In this document: one piece after another, positions 35,776 through 44,731 of the stretch
How the letters are laid out: each line of letters opens with the position of its first letter
Numbering within the stretch: the stretch's first letter is position 1
The notes under the pieces: generated by a model
Told to the model about the DNA's origin: nothing
The model's database searches: none
What the model saw: only the letters and a program-made list of their open reading frames with translations
Position numbers and translations under genes: made by a program
Assembly: GCA_015665415.1 (NCBI GenBank)
Contig: JADFAE010000004.1
Location: forward strand, 124,001-188,000
Direction: 5' to 3'
DNA from: Roseobacter sp.
GTDB taxonomy: Bacteria > Pseudomonadota > Alphaproteobacteria > Rhodobacterales > Rhodobacteraceae
DNA length: 64,000 nucleotides

Positions 35776-36930
35776 TCAGTTGTTGTTGCGTTGGGCTTCG
35801 ATCTCGCGCCATTTGACGACGTTGCGATTGTGCTCTTGAAGGGTTGCCGCAAAGGCATGACCGCCGGTTCCATCCGCCACAAAGAACAAGAAATCCGTCG
35901 TATCCGGATTGACCGCTGCCGCAAGACTTGCCCGGCCAGGGTTGGCGATGGGAGTCGGAGGCAGCCCCTCGATGACATAGGTGTTCCAAGGCGTTACCTT
36001 GCGCAGCTCACTTTGACGCAACCCACGTCCCAGCACGCCCTCGCCCTTGGTGACACCATAGATCACGGTTGGGTCTGTCTGCAGGCGCATGCCCCGGTTC
36101 AGCCGGTTGGTAAAGACGCTGGCCACCTGACCACGTTCCGCCGCAATGCCGGTTTCCTTTTCGATGATCGAAGCCAGGATCAACATTTCCTCCGGGCTTT
36201 GCACGGCTGCGTCCGGGCTGCGGTTCTCCCAAGCGGCGGCCACCAGTAAGGCCTGGCGTTCCTCCATCTGGGCCAAGACCTCACCCCGGGCCTGACCGGA
36301 AATGATCTCATAGCTGTCGGGGGCCAGCAGGCCTTCGCCCGGACGTTCGCCGGGATCCCCGGCCAGGATATCGATCTGTTTCAGCGCATCCACAACCTGC
36401 CAACTGGTGACACCTTCAGCCAAGGCAACCCGGAACCGGGTATCGGAGGCCGATTTCAAATCGGTGAAAATCGCCGGGGTCTCGTCGACGCCCAGTTCGA
36501 AATCGGCACGTTCTACAAACTTGCCGGTCGCCGGGTCCAGCTCGCGCACCTCAGCCCGCAAACGGGTGACACCAACACGGTAGACCACTTCGGTACCACA
36601 GGTGCTGGCCCCGCCTTGGGTCACCTGCTCAAGGATCGCCTCCATCGAGGTTCCTGGCCGCACCAGAAAACTCCCGGCTTTCAGCTGGCTAGATTTTTCA
36701 GCATATTTGGCACCGAGTCGAAAAATCGCCCCAGAGGACACCGCCCCCTGCTGTTCCAGATCGGCGCTGACACGGGTCATATTGGAGCCTGGGCGCACCT
36801 GAAGACAGATCGCGGTTTCCAGCGGCCCTTGCGATGTATACTGCGACTTGCCCCAAAGGATGACGCCGCCCAAAAGGAACAGCGCCACCACCAGGACCGT
36901 CAACATGTTCGAGGCTAGGCTGCGCCACAT
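35776..36930 (-). CDS. mltG: Endolytic peptidoglycan transglycosylase MltG
   Basis: A 384-residue inner-membrane protein with an N-terminal anchor (NMLTVLVVALFLLGGVILW) and a periplasmic YceG domain. Motifs: FRVALAEGVTSWQVVDAL, LLAPDSYEI, EEMLILASIIEKETG with the catalytic Glu, SVFTNRLNRGMRLQTDPTV, and NTYVIEGLPPTPIANPG. MltG cuts nascent glycan strands and sets their length. The gene abuts fabF (the ATG directly follows the fabF stop), so it belongs to the same operon. Confidence 0.96.
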   Translation of the reverse strand: MWRSLASNMLTVLVVALFLLGGVILWGKSQYTSQGPLETAICLQVRPGSNMTRVSADLEQQGAVSSGAIFRLGAKYAEKSSQLKAGSFLVRPGTSMEAILEQVTQGGASTCGTEVVYRVGVTRLRAEVRELDPATGKFVERADFELGVDETPAIFTDLKSASDTRFRVALAEGVTSWQVVDALKQIDILAGDPGERPGEGLLAPDSYEIISGQARGEVLAQMEERQALLVAAAWENRSPDAAVQSPEEMLILASIIEKETGIAAERGQVASVFTNRLNRGMRLQTDPTVIYGVTKGEGVLGRGLRQSELRKVTPWNTYVIEGLPPTPIANPGRASLAAAVNPDTTDFLFFVADGTGGHAFAATLQEHNRNVVKWREIEAQRNNN

Positions 36931-38196
36931 TTACTTGGGCTTCCCAAAGACCACCGAAGCATTGGTGCCACCAAAGCCAAAGGAGTTGGAGAGGGCCACA
37001 TCGATTTTGCGCGCACGCTTTTGATTTGGGGCCAGGTCGACCTGGGACTCCACATCCGGATTGTCCAGATTGATGGTTGGCGGAGCCACCTGATCGCGGA
37101 TCGCCAAGATCGAGAAAATTGCCTCGATTGCACCAGCCGCCCCCAAAAGGTGACCGGTCGCCGATTTGGTCGAAGACATGGTGACATTGCTGGCGTGATC
37201 TTCAAGCATCCGCTCCACCGCACCCAGCTCAATCGTGTCAGCCATGGTCGAGGTCCCGTGGGCATTGATATAGTCAACATCCGCAGGTGTCAGGCCGGCG
37301 TTCTTGAGCGCTGCGCGCATCGAACGTTCGCCCCCTTCGCCGGTCTCAGACGGAGCGGTGATGTGATAGGCGTCGCCGGACAGGCCGTATCCCAGCACTT
37401 CGGCATAGATCTTGGCGCCACGGGCCTTGGCGTGTTCGTATTCTTCCAGCACCACCACGCCAGCACCCTCACCCATGACAAAGCCGTCGCGATCGGCGTC
37501 ATAGGGGCGCGAAGCGGATTTGGGATCATCGGCGCGTTTGGTTGACAACGCCTTGCACGCGTTGAACCCGGCAATACCGATTTCACAGATGGCCGCCTCG
37601 GCGCCACCGGCAATCATCACTTCCGCATCCCCGGACTTGATCAGCCGCGCCGCGTCCCCAATGGCATGTGCCCCGGTGGAACAGGCGGTCACAACCGAAT
37701 GGTTCGGGCCTTTGAAACCAAAGCGGATCGAAACCTGACCCGAGATCAGATTGATCAGCGCCCCAGGAATAAAGAAGGGAGACACCCGACGCGGGCCCTT
37801 TTCCTTGATCATCACGGCGGTGTCGGCAATCGAGCTGAGCCCGCCAATACCGGAGCCAATCATCACGCCAGTGCGCTCGCGGTTTTCATCGTCCTCGGGC
37901 AGCCAGTCGGCGTCACGGACGGCCATGTCGGCGGCAGCAATGCCATAGAGGATGAAGTCATCGATCTTTTTCTGATCTTTCTTGATCACCCAGTCGTCGG
38001 GATTGAAGGTCCCATCCGTACCGTCTCCACGCGGAACCTCGCAGGCGTAGGTGGTGGCGACACCACTGGCCTCGGCATCGAACAGCGTGATTGGGCCAGC
38101 ACCAGACTGGCCATCCAGCAGACGCGACCAGGTCTCTTCGACCCCGGTTGCCAATGGTGTCACCAATCCCAATCCGGTTACAACTACTCGACGCAT
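36931..38196 (-). CDS. fabF: 3-oxoacyl-ACP synthase II
   Basis: A 421-residue condensing enzyme that extends acyl-ACP with malonyl-ACP. The catalytic triad is visible: Cys in VVTACSTGAHAIGDA, His in NAHGTSTMADTIE and His in KSATGHLLGAAG. N-terminus MRRVVVTGLGLVTPLATG. The length is normal. It is transcribed towards mltG. A plus-strand-facing hairpin and about 290 bp separate it from the HisA-like gene upstream. Confidence 0.97.
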   Translation of the reverse strand: MRRVVVTGLGLVTPLATGVEETWSRLLDGQSGAGPITLFDAEASGVATTYACEVPRGDGTDGTFNPDDWVIKKDQKKIDDFILYGIAAADMAVRDADWLPEDDENRERTGVMIGSGIGGLSSIADTAVMIKEKGPRRVSPFFIPGALINLISGQVSIRFGFKGPNHSVVTACSTGAHAIGDAARLIKSGDAEVMIAGGAEAAICEIGIAGFNACKALSTKRADDPKSASRPYDADRDGFVMGEGAGVVVLEEYEHAKARGAKIYAEVLGYGLSGDAYHITAPSETGEGGERSMRAALKNAGLTPADVDYINAHGTSTMADTIELGAVERMLEDHASNVTMSSTKSATGHLLGAAGAIEAIFSILAIRDQVAPPTINLDNPDVESQVDLAPNQKRARKIDVALSNSFGFGGTNASVVFGKPK

Positions 38197-38436
38197 TCCT
38201 TGCTCTCCTTAGCCTCGGCAATTCGTGCACCCAGATAGCTTGGAATGCCCAAGGGGCGCAAGTGCGTGGATAAAACGACCGCCCTCAAGCCCCCGACAAA
38301 GCGCCCAATAAGGCACCTCTGAGAGAAATTTGAGCACAAAACCACTCATCCGGCAGGCAGAGCTGCGACCGACGCGGGTCAAACCGGCCCCTTTTCAATG
38401 CGCTGCTTTTCAATCCACTGGGCTTCAATGCAATGC

Positions 38437-38472
38437 GCCGACCCCGTGCCTGCCGCGGGGTCGGCTCTTTCT
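38437..38472 (+). terminator. Hairpin between HisA-like gene and fabF
   Basis: GCCGACCCC (38437-38445) pairs with GGGGTCGGC (38457-38465), followed on the plus strand by TCTTTCTT. On the minus strand, the direction of the genes, no T-run follows, so its role there may be mRNA 3' protection of the HisA-like transcript. Confidence 0.55.
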
Positions 38473-38490
38473 TCGCAAATGAGGTTCAGG

Positions 38491-39234
38491 TCAAAGGAAT
38501 TCAGCCACCTGTTCGACCTGCGGCTGCGCCACTTCCAGTGCCTCTTCCAGTGTCATGCTTTTGCGGAACAGCGCCCGCCCCACCAAAGCCCCAGAGATAT
38601 TGTGCACATATTTCAGCCGAGAGATGTCATCGGCATTTCGAACCACACCGCTGGCAATCACCGGCGAGCTGGCCTTGGCAGCCAGTCCCGAAATCAAACC
38701 AAGCTGGGCCTCGAGATCGGACATGTCGCTGTCGATATCGGTGACGATAATGCCGGCAAAGGGCGCTGCGCCAAAGGCGGCAACATAGCTTTCGGGTTCA
38801 AACGCGCCCGCCTTGAGCCAGCCTTCGGTCATCACCTGTCCCTGCCAGACATCCACCGCCAGAACGATCTGATCCGGATGTTGCTTGGCCAGCTCGGCGA
38901 CCAGGGTTGGATCCAGCGCGGCCAGTGTCCCGACCACCACACGACCGACGCCTTTGTCGATCCAATGCTCCACGTTTTCGCGGCTTCTTATGCCCCCACC
39001 CAGCTGAACCGGAATGCCCACCGTGCGGATGATTTCTTCGACCAGCGCGTGATTGCTGTCATCGCCCTGGATCGCGTTGAAATCGGTCAGATGCATCCAC
39101 TCAGCACCGGCAGCGGCAAATTCCTTGGCCTTTTCAACGGGATCCACATGCCAGATCATCGGCTCGTCCAGGCGTCCCTTTTCGAGGGTCACACAGCGTC
39201 CGTCTAGCAATTCCATTGTTGGATAAATCATCAT
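38491..39234 (-). CDS. HisA/HisF-related TIM-barrel protein
   Basis: A 247-residue (beta-alpha)8 protein resembling HisA. Retained: PVQLGGGIRSRENVEHWID, VVVGTLAALD, LAVDVWQGQVMTEGW with the second catalytic Asp. Changed: the first catalytic Asp of 'AIDLxDG' is Glu (TMELLDGRCV); the 'TDIxRDG' motif reads TDIDSDMSD; the second phosphate loop 'ASGGI' reads ASGVV. A normal HisA reaction is therefore doubtful. The gene lies between acpP and fabF, away from any his gene. AGGAGG precedes tandem ATGs (39234, 39231). The role is unknown; a paralogue adapted to another phosphorylated ligand is plausible. Confidence 0.75.
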   Translation of the reverse strand: MMIYPTMELLDGRCVTLEKGRLDEPMIWHVDPVEKAKEFAAAGAEWMHLTDFNAIQGDDSNHALVEEIIRTVGIPVQLGGGIRSRENVEHWIDKGVGRVVVGTLAALDPTLVAELAKQHPDQIVLAVDVWQGQVMTEGWLKAGAFEPESYVAAFGAAPFAGIIVTDIDSDMSDLEAQLGLISGLAAKASSPVIASGVVRNADDISRLKYVHNISGALVGRALFRKSMTLEEALEVAQPQVEQVAEFL

Positions 39235-39330
39235 CGCAAGAGCCCTCCTGGTTGCTCAACCATTACACGATAACACAAATTAGCGCGTTGCGTGATGAGC
39301 TTCCCCCAAGTCAGGCAGGGATGAGATAAG

Positions 39331-39367
39331 CAAAACGGCGCTTCCCTAGTGGAAAACGCCGTTTCAG
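39331..39367 (-). terminator. Terminator after acpP
   Basis: On the minus strand AAACGGCG...CGCCGTTTT forms a stem around a small inner TTTCC/GGAA pairing, ending in TTTTGC. It begins about 30 bp after the acpP stop. Confidence 0.85.
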
Positions 39368-39394
39368 CAATCACATTCGAAGTGATTGTCGACT

Positions 39395-39628
39395 TTAGGA
39401 AGCTTCGGTGATGAACTTCACTGCGTCGCCAAATGTCTGAATGGTTTCGGCCGCGTCATCAGGGATCTCGATGCCGAACTCTTCTTCGAAGGCCATAACC
39501 AGCTCAACGGTGTCCAGGCTGTCTGCGCCCAGATCGTCGATGAACGATGCGTTCTCGGTCACTTTGTCTTCTTCAACACCCAGGTGCTCTACAACGATCT
39601 TTTTTACGCGGTCTGCGACGTCGCTCAT
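39395..39628 (-). CDS. acpP: Acyl carrier protein
   Basis: A 77-residue, very acidic helical protein. The phosphopantetheine attachment serine is Ser37 in [14 protein letters not shown]. It carries growing acyl chains for FabD, FabF and FabG encoded around it. It is monocistronic: it has its own terminator and a good upstream promoter, in keeping with the need for high expression. GAGGAAGAG precedes the ATG. Confidence 0.98.
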   Translation of the reverse strand: MSDVADRVKKIVVEHLGVEEDKVTENASFIDDLGADSLDTVELVMAFEEEFGIEIPDDAAETIQTFGDAVKFITEAS

Positions 39629-40057
39629 GTCTCTTCCTCGTTCTACAGGGCGTCAGCCCGGTTTTGCCCTTACCCGCAAGGGGTGGCGTGATTTTGCCCA
39701 TTGCGGGCGGTTCTGCCCCCGTAAACGAGAGCCGCCCTAACGTTTCCTAACAAAGAGAAAACGACGGGGCGAATATGGGCCGCCTATAGCACAGACCGAC
39801 GCAGAGGCAAATGGTTTCGCACCATGCGCGGTCCTTGCCATGCGCTGCTTTTGCACGGCAGTTCAGCAACCCTTGTCGAGCAGATGGTCTTCGCCCCTCC
39901 CCAAGACAAGGGGAACCTGCGCCGACCACCGTTAACTCATTGATACCGATACCAAACTAGCGAATATCAGGTATGAACACGCTCCCGATTGAAGCGATTT
40001 TGCAGATAAACCCACCAAAAACAATCCTTGATTTGAGCGGGGAACCTGCAAAATCTC
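39629..40057. other. fabG-acpP intergenic region, no gene seen
   Basis: 429 bp without a credible coding frame. It holds the acpP promoter (39783-39810) and an inverted repeat just behind fabG (GATTTTGCAG at 39996-40005, CTGCAAAATC at 40046-40055). The fabG-proximal half is AT-richer. Confidence 0.55.
39783..39810 (-). promoter_or_regulatory. acpP: Candidate acpP promoter
   Basis: On the minus strand TTGCCT is followed after 16 bp by TATAGG, about 155 bp upstream of the acpP ATG. This gives a long 5' leader. Confidence 0.5.
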
Positions 40058-40795
40058 CTAGAGCATCGCCATGCCACCATTCACATGCAGCGTGGAGCCG
40101 GTGACATAGGCGGCTTCGGGGCTGGCCAGATAAAGCACGGCTGCGGCAATCTCCTTCGAATCCCCCATCCGGGCGGCTGGGATCTGGGTCAGGATCGCGT
40201 CTTTTTGGCTATCATTCAGCTTTTCAGTCATCGCGGTGGCAATAAACCCGGGGGCTACCGCGTTGACCGTAATGCCACGGTTGGCGACCTCATAGGCGAT
40301 GGATTTCGACATGCCGATCATGCCCGCCTTGGAGGCCGCATAGTTGCCCTGACCCGGGTTGCCGGTGGCGCCAACAATCGAAGAGATATTGATGATGCGG
40401 CCCCAGCGTGCCTTCATCATGCCACGCATCACGCCGCGACACAGACGCATGGTCGAGGTCAGGTTCACGTCCAGAACGCTTTGCCATTCCTCATCTTTCA
40501 TGCGCATGAACAGGTTGTCCTTGGTGATGCCCGCATTGTTCACCAGAATATCAACTGATCCCATCGCCGCAGCCGCCTGTTTTGGAAGAGCCTCAACCGC
40601 CTCTGCATCGCTGAGGTTGCAGGTCAGGACATGGGCGCGCTCGCCAAGCTCAGCTGCCAATTCCTGCAGCGGGGCCTCCCGGGTGCCAGAAAGCGCAACA
40701 GTCGCACCCGCTGCATGCAGCGCGCGCGCAATATCCCCACCAATGCCACCAGAGGCACCGGTCACCAGGGCATTCTTGCCAGTCAAATCAAACAT
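40058..40795 (-). CDS. fabG: 3-oxoacyl-ACP reductase
   Basis: A 245-residue short-chain dehydrogenase that reduces 3-ketoacyl-ACP with NADPH. The cofactor motif is TGASGGIGGDIA; the catalytic set is NNAGITKDN, the Ser in NISSIVGATGNPGQ, and YAASKAG. It is downstream of fabD with an 82-bp gap. GAGGAAGACAG precedes the ATG. Confidence 0.97.
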   Translation of the reverse strand: MFDLTGKNALVTGASGGIGGDIARALHAAGATVALSGTREAPLQELAAELGERAHVLTCNLSDAEAVEALPKQAAAAMGSVDILVNNAGITKDNLFMRMKDEEWQSVLDVNLTSTMRLCRGVMRGMMKARWGRIINISSIVGATGNPGQGNYAASKAGMIGMSKSIAYEVANRGITVNAVAPGFIATAMTEKLNDSQKDAILTQIPAARMGDSKEIAAAVLYLASPEAAYVTGSTLHVNGGMAML

Positions 40796-40877
40796 CTGTC
40801 TTCCTCTTTGTCCGCGTTCACCTGGGGTGAGGGCCTTTTGCCCTGCCCCGTCGGCGCGATATCTTCGTAACTATTGC

Positions 40878-41810
40878 TCAGCCCTTGGCGGCAGCAACAT
40901 CATCGGGGGTGCCGAACTGACGGCTGCTGAGGCTGCGGTCGATCTTGCGGATCATACCCGACAGCGCCTTGCCTGCGCCAATTTCCCAGAACTCGGTCAC
41001 ACCTTTGGCCCCCATGGCAGCAACGCTCTCGCGCCAGCGCACAGAGCCTGTCACCTGTTCCACCAACACCTGGCGGATCTCATCCGGATCGGTGACCGCA
41101 TCGGCGCGCACATTGGCGATCAGCGGCACCGCAGGTGCTTTGATCTCGACGGCAGCCAGGGCCTCGGCCATGACTTCGGCGGCCGGTTGCATCAATGCAC
41201 AATGGAACGGTGCGCTGACCGGCAGCATCACCGCGCGTTTGGCACCGCGGCCCTTGGCGATTTCTGCCGCACGTTCAACCGCCGCCTTATGGCCCGAGAC
41301 CACCACTTGCGTTGGGTCATTGTCATTGGCGGCCTGCACCACTTCGCCTGTCGCTGCGGCCTCTGCGGCCACCTCTTGCACGGTGGCAAAATCCAGCCCC
41401 AATAAGGCAGCCATGGCACCAACTCCAACGGGAACGGCGCTTTGCATCGCCTGGCCCCGGGTGCGCAACAGCCGCGCGGTATCGGCAACCGAAATCGCCC
41501 CCGAGGCGGCCAATGCGGAGTATTCCCCCAAGGAATGACCGGCCACAAAAGCAGCCTGATCAATGGTAACGCCTTCGGCCTCGAGCGCACGCATCGCCGC
41601 CATCGAAGTGGCCATCAACGCTGGTTGGGCGTTCTGGGTCAGGGTCAGGGTTTCGACATCGCCGCCCCAGATCAGAGCGCTCAGGCTTTCGCCCAAAGCC
41701 TCGTCCACCTCATCAAAGACGGCTTTGGCGGCTGGGTAAGCCGCGGCAAGGGCCTGCCCCATGCCGATAGACTGGGCACCCTGCCCGGGAAACACAAATG
41801 CGGTTGTCAT
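40878..41810 (-). CDS. fabD: Malonyl-CoA:ACP transacylase
   Basis: A 310-residue enzyme that loads malonyl groups on AcpP. The nucleophile serine is in AGHSLGEYSALAA; FVFPGQGAQSIGMG lies at the N-terminus and the partner His in SAPFHCALMQPA. The ATG at 41810 (MTTAFVFPGQG) is preceded by GAGG; an upstream extension was rejected. It leads the fabD-fabG pair. Confidence 0.97.
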   Translation of the reverse strand: MTTAFVFPGQGAQSIGMGQALAAAYPAAKAVFDEVDEALGESLSALIWGGDVETLTLTQNAQPALMATSMAAMRALEAEGVTIDQAAFVAGHSLGEYSALAASGAISVADTARLLRTRGQAMQSAVPVGVGAMAALLGLDFATVQEVAAEAAATGEVVQAANDNDPTQVVVSGHKAAVERAAEIAKGRGAKRAVMLPVSAPFHCALMQPAAEVMAEALAAVEIKAPAVPLIANVRADAVTDPDEIRQVLVEQVTGSVRWRESVAAMGAKGVTEFWEIGAGKALSGMIRKIDRSLSSRQFGTPDDVAAAKG

Positions 41811-42023
41811 TAAGGACCTCATCCTTCGCTGGCGTTTTACCCGGTTTAGACGCAGCTGACGCAAGGTACAAGAGAACTGCGCCGCAGCGTTGGCGGTTCA
41901 GACTTTGGCCCGGGACTGCTCTGGCACACAGCTCCTGTGCATCGATTGGGACACACGGCCATTGCGTGATGCTTTGGGATCACTAGATTTGTGCGAACAT
42001 CTCTTGCGCAAGGAATGCCCCCA

Positions 42024-43286
42024 GTGCCTTTGAACAACAGCTCTTCGAGCTACGGCAGCGTCACCAAGACCTTCCATTGGCTCACAGCCCTTTTGCTGAT
42101 CTCTACCTTTATTCTGGGATTGATCGCCAGCGACCTCTCCCATGAGATCCTGAGCGCGTCGTTTGACGGATCCCAAGCCACTCTGGATCGTGCAGTGTTG
42201 TTGTTCAGCCTGCACAAGACGCTTGGCCTGGTAACTTTCCTGGTGGCTCTGGCCCGTATCTTCTGGGCCCTGCGCCAACCAAAACCCGGCCTGTTGCACC
42301 CCGAAAACAAGCCCGAGGCCCTGGCCGCTGAAGTGGTCCATTGGCTGTTGTACGGTGCCTTGGTGGCTACGCCGCTGACCGGCTGGATCCATCACGCCGC
42401 CACCACCGGCTTCGCGCCGATCTGGTGGTCCTTTGGGCAGGATCTTCCCTTTGTGCCAAAATCCGAAAGCTTTGCTGAACTGTTTGGCACGCTGCACTGG
42501 ATTTCGACCCAAACACTCCAGATCACTGTCCTGCTGCATGTGGCTGGCGCGCTGAAACATGTGGTAATCGATCGCGATGCCACCCTGCGCCGGATGCTGC
42601 CCGGCGCGCGCGATCTGCCCACTCCCCCCGCCCAGACCCATAGTGCCGCTCCGGCGGTGATCGCATTGGTCATCTGGGGCGCGGTCTTTGCCAGCGGCAC
42701 CATGATCGCCCAGCAATCCAACAGCCACGGGGGTCATGATCACGGCGCGCAGGATGTCAGCGCAACCACCGGTGCGGCAGATACAGACAGTCAAGGCGCG
42801 GGCAATTGGCAGGTGGAGAGCGGCAGCCTCGGCCTGACGATCCAGCAGATGGGCAGCGGCGTCAGTGGGTCTTTTGCCAATTGGAACGCCGACATCCAAT
42901 TTGACAACCCCGCCGCCCCGGGGCCTGCAGGAACTGTCGCGGTGGAGATCGACATCGCATCGCTGAACCTCGGCACAGTATCGGATCAGGCCATGGGGGC
43001 GGATTACTTCGATATCGCAACCTACCCCAGCGCCCGATTCAAAGCTGAGATTGTGAAACTGGCCGAAGGCTATCAGGCCGTGGGTACCCTCACCATCCGC
43101 GACAAGACACATCCCCTCACCCTGCCTTTCACGCTCAACCTTGATGGAGAACACGCGGAAATGCGCGGACAGGTCACCGTCAACCGCATGGATTTTGACA
43201 TTGGCCTGGGTACGCAGGATGCCGGCACCTTGGGATTCGAGGTGGTGATCGATATCACATTGACAGCGAAACAGACCGGCAACTGA
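42024..43286 (+). CDS. Cytochrome b561 - YceI fusion protein
   Basis: A 420-residue fusion. Residues about 10-190 form a b561-type four-helix membrane domain with haem-ligand histidines (TKTFHWLTALL, LFSLHKTLGLV, VVHWLLYG, VLLHVAGALKH). A fifth hydrophobic segment and a His-rich linker (SNSHGGHDHGAQD) lead to a C-terminal YceI lipocalin domain (about 250-420: VSGSFANWNADIQFD, AMGADYFDIATYPSARF). YceI domains bind polyprenoids or quinone-like molecules, so the fusion may couple quinone and haem b at the periplasmic face. I favour GTG 42024 with AAGGA at 9 nt; ATG 42015 and GTG 41991 are alternatives. A terminator follows. Confidence 0.92.
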   Translation: MPLNNSSSSYGSVTKTFHWLTALLLISTFILGLIASDLSHEILSASFDGSQATLDRAVLLFSLHKTLGLVTFLVALARIFWALRQPKPGLLHPENKPEALAAEVVHWLLYGALVATPLTGWIHHAATTGFAPIWWSFGQDLPFVPKSESFAELFGTLHWISTQTLQITVLLHVAGALKHVVIDRDATLRRMLPGARDLPTPPAQTHSAAPAVIALVIWGAVFASGTMIAQQSNSHGGHDHGAQDVSATTGAADTDSQGAGNWQVESGSLGLTIQQMGSGVSGSFANWNADIQFDNPAAPGPAGTVAVEIDIASLNLGTVSDQAMGADYFDIATYPSARFKAEIVKLAEGYQAVGTLTIRDKTHPLTLPFTLNLDGEHAEMRGQVTVNRMDFDIGLGTQDAGTLGFEVVIDITLTAKQTGN

Positions 43287-43315
43287 CCGTCAGTCGCCAA
43301 TTGCAATCAAGTTTG

Positions 43316-43343
43316 AGCCCTGCCCCCTTGCAGGGCTTTTTCT
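43316..43343 (+). terminator. Terminator after b561-YceI gene
   Basis: GCCCTGC (43317-43323) and GCAGGGC (43330-43336) form a 7-bp stem followed by TTTTTCTTT. Confidence 0.85.
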
Positions 43344-43403
43344 TTGTCAGGCCAACCGCTCAGGGCCATTGAACCAAGCTATTTCTGCGGATAGCCTGCT
43401 TCC

Positions 43404-43748
43404 ATGAAAGCATGCATTTCATTTGAACAAGACTATAACCGGGCTTGGACAGGGCCTCTCTGGTTGCTTTGGTCACCCTCAAACGAAGCCTGGTTCAGAC
43501 AGCAAAAGAACCTGAGCGGTGGCAGTGCCTTGATCTACAGCTCTCCAGAGGAAACGCCCACAGAGGCTCTACTTCGTACGCTGTGGAACATCGAAGACCA
43601 CCACCCTTTGGTGTGTTCAACTGACGTGTACGGCTTCGACCTCACCACCTCTCTTCGACAAGCGCTGCAAGACAATGATTTCGAAATAGTCGCGAGTTCG
43701 CTCAAAGACCAGAGATTGCAAATTCGCCATATTTCACCTGGCACCTAA
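43404..43748 (+). CDS. Hypothetical protein, 114 residues
   Basis: I do not recognise a family. The protein begins MKACISFEQDYNRAWTGPLW, contains an aromatic-rich stretch (WLLWSPSNEAWFRQQ) and ends HISPGT, with no signal peptide or membrane helix. Base composition is visibly less GC-rich than its neighbours. The ribosome binding site is weak. It lies between the b561-YceI terminator and the YceI terminator, isolated from other genes, which fits recent acquisition or an orphan gene. The absence of a competing frame supports coding moderately. Confidence 0.5.
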   Translation: MKACISFEQDYNRAWTGPLWLLWSPSNEAWFRQQKNLSGGSALIYSSPEETPTEALLRTLWNIEDHHPLVCSTDVYGFDLTTSLRQALQDNDFEIVASSLKDQRLQIRHISPGT

Positions 43749-43764
43749 CCCGCATATCAAAACA

Positions 43765-43797
43765 GAAAAAGGCTGCCATCCTATGGGATGACAGCCT
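43765..43797 (-). terminator. Terminator after yceI gene
   Basis: On the minus strand GGCTGTCATCC pairs with GGATGGCAGCC (one mismatch) around a 4-nt loop, followed by TTTTTCTG. Confidence 0.85.
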
Positions 43798-43822
43798 CTG
43801 TTCAGATTGGTCTTGATGGGGC

Positions 43823-44398
43823 TTATTCGGCCTTCATCGCCTCAATCGAGATGTTCAGCTGCACTTCGTCGCTCACGTAGGGCGCAAATTTGCCGAGCTC
43901 GAACTCAGAGCGCACCAGAGTAGTGGTGGCATCAAAACCGGCCCAGGGCTTGCCCGCCATCGGGTGCTCGCCAACCTGGTTCAGCTTGGCATCCAGAACC
44001 ACGGATTTGGTCACGCCGTTCAGGGTCAGGTCGCCAGTGATATTGGCCGTGCCTTCGCCGGTCACCTCGATCTTGGTGGAGGTAAAGGTCACCATCTCAT
44101 CGTCGCTGGCGTCAAAGAAGTCCGCAGACATAAAGTGTCCTTCGCGGGCTTCCCAACCGGTCCACATGGATTTCACCGGCATCGAGACCGAAACGCTGGA
44201 ATTGGCGGGGGCCTCTTGATCGAACATGATCTCACCCTCAAAGCCCGCGAACATTCCCCAGGTGGAGGAGAACCCAAGGTGGTTGTACTGGAACAGTACC
44301 TGGCTGTGGCTTGCGTCCAAGACATATTTTTCGGGAGCAGCATAGGCCGCAGAGGTGCTCAGACCGGCGAGTGCGGCAGCGAAAAGGATCTTTTTCAT
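43823..44398 (-). CDS. Periplasmic YceI family protein
   Basis: A 191-residue protein with a signal peptide (MKKILFAAALAGLSTSAAYA) and a single YceI lipocalin-like domain: YVLDASHSQVLFQYNHLGFS, AREGHFMSADFFDASDDEMV, LTLNGVTKSVVLDAKLNQVG. It probably carries an isoprenoid or quinone-type ligand. GGAG precedes the ATG at 44398 by about 10 nt. The membrane-bound b561-YceI fusion is encoded 0.5 kb away convergently, suggesting a shared ligand. Confidence 0.94.
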   Translation of the reverse strand: MKKILFAAALAGLSTSAAYAAPEKYVLDASHSQVLFQYNHLGFSSTWGMFAGFEGEIMFDQEAPANSSVSVSMPVKSMWTGWEAREGHFMSADFFDASDDEMVTFTSTKIEVTGEGTANITGDLTLNGVTKSVVLDAKLNQVGEHPMAGKPWAGFDATTTLVRSEFELGKFAPYVSDEVQLNISIEAMKAE

Positions 44399-44731
44399 GA
44401 GTGTTAAGCTCCGTTGGAGGTGTAGAGACATACAAGCCCTTGTGATCTTGTCGTCCAAATCTGGGTTTTGAACCGGCAAAAGAAAAGTGACATTTTCCCA
44501 CATATTCTGTTGAAAAATGAAGAGCCCCGGTCAGGACCTCGCACAGCCCCCTTGTTTTCCTAACAACTCTCGGTGTTGTCGGTACTGAAACAGTAACAAA
44601 AACATTATCTCCACTCACGGTGATGTGAAGACCCGGCACAGAATTCAGAGTCAAGGCGCATCACGCCAGAACGAAAAACAGCCCTACCCCAGGGGGAAAG
44701 GCTGCTTGCAATAAACAAGAATACAGGTCGA

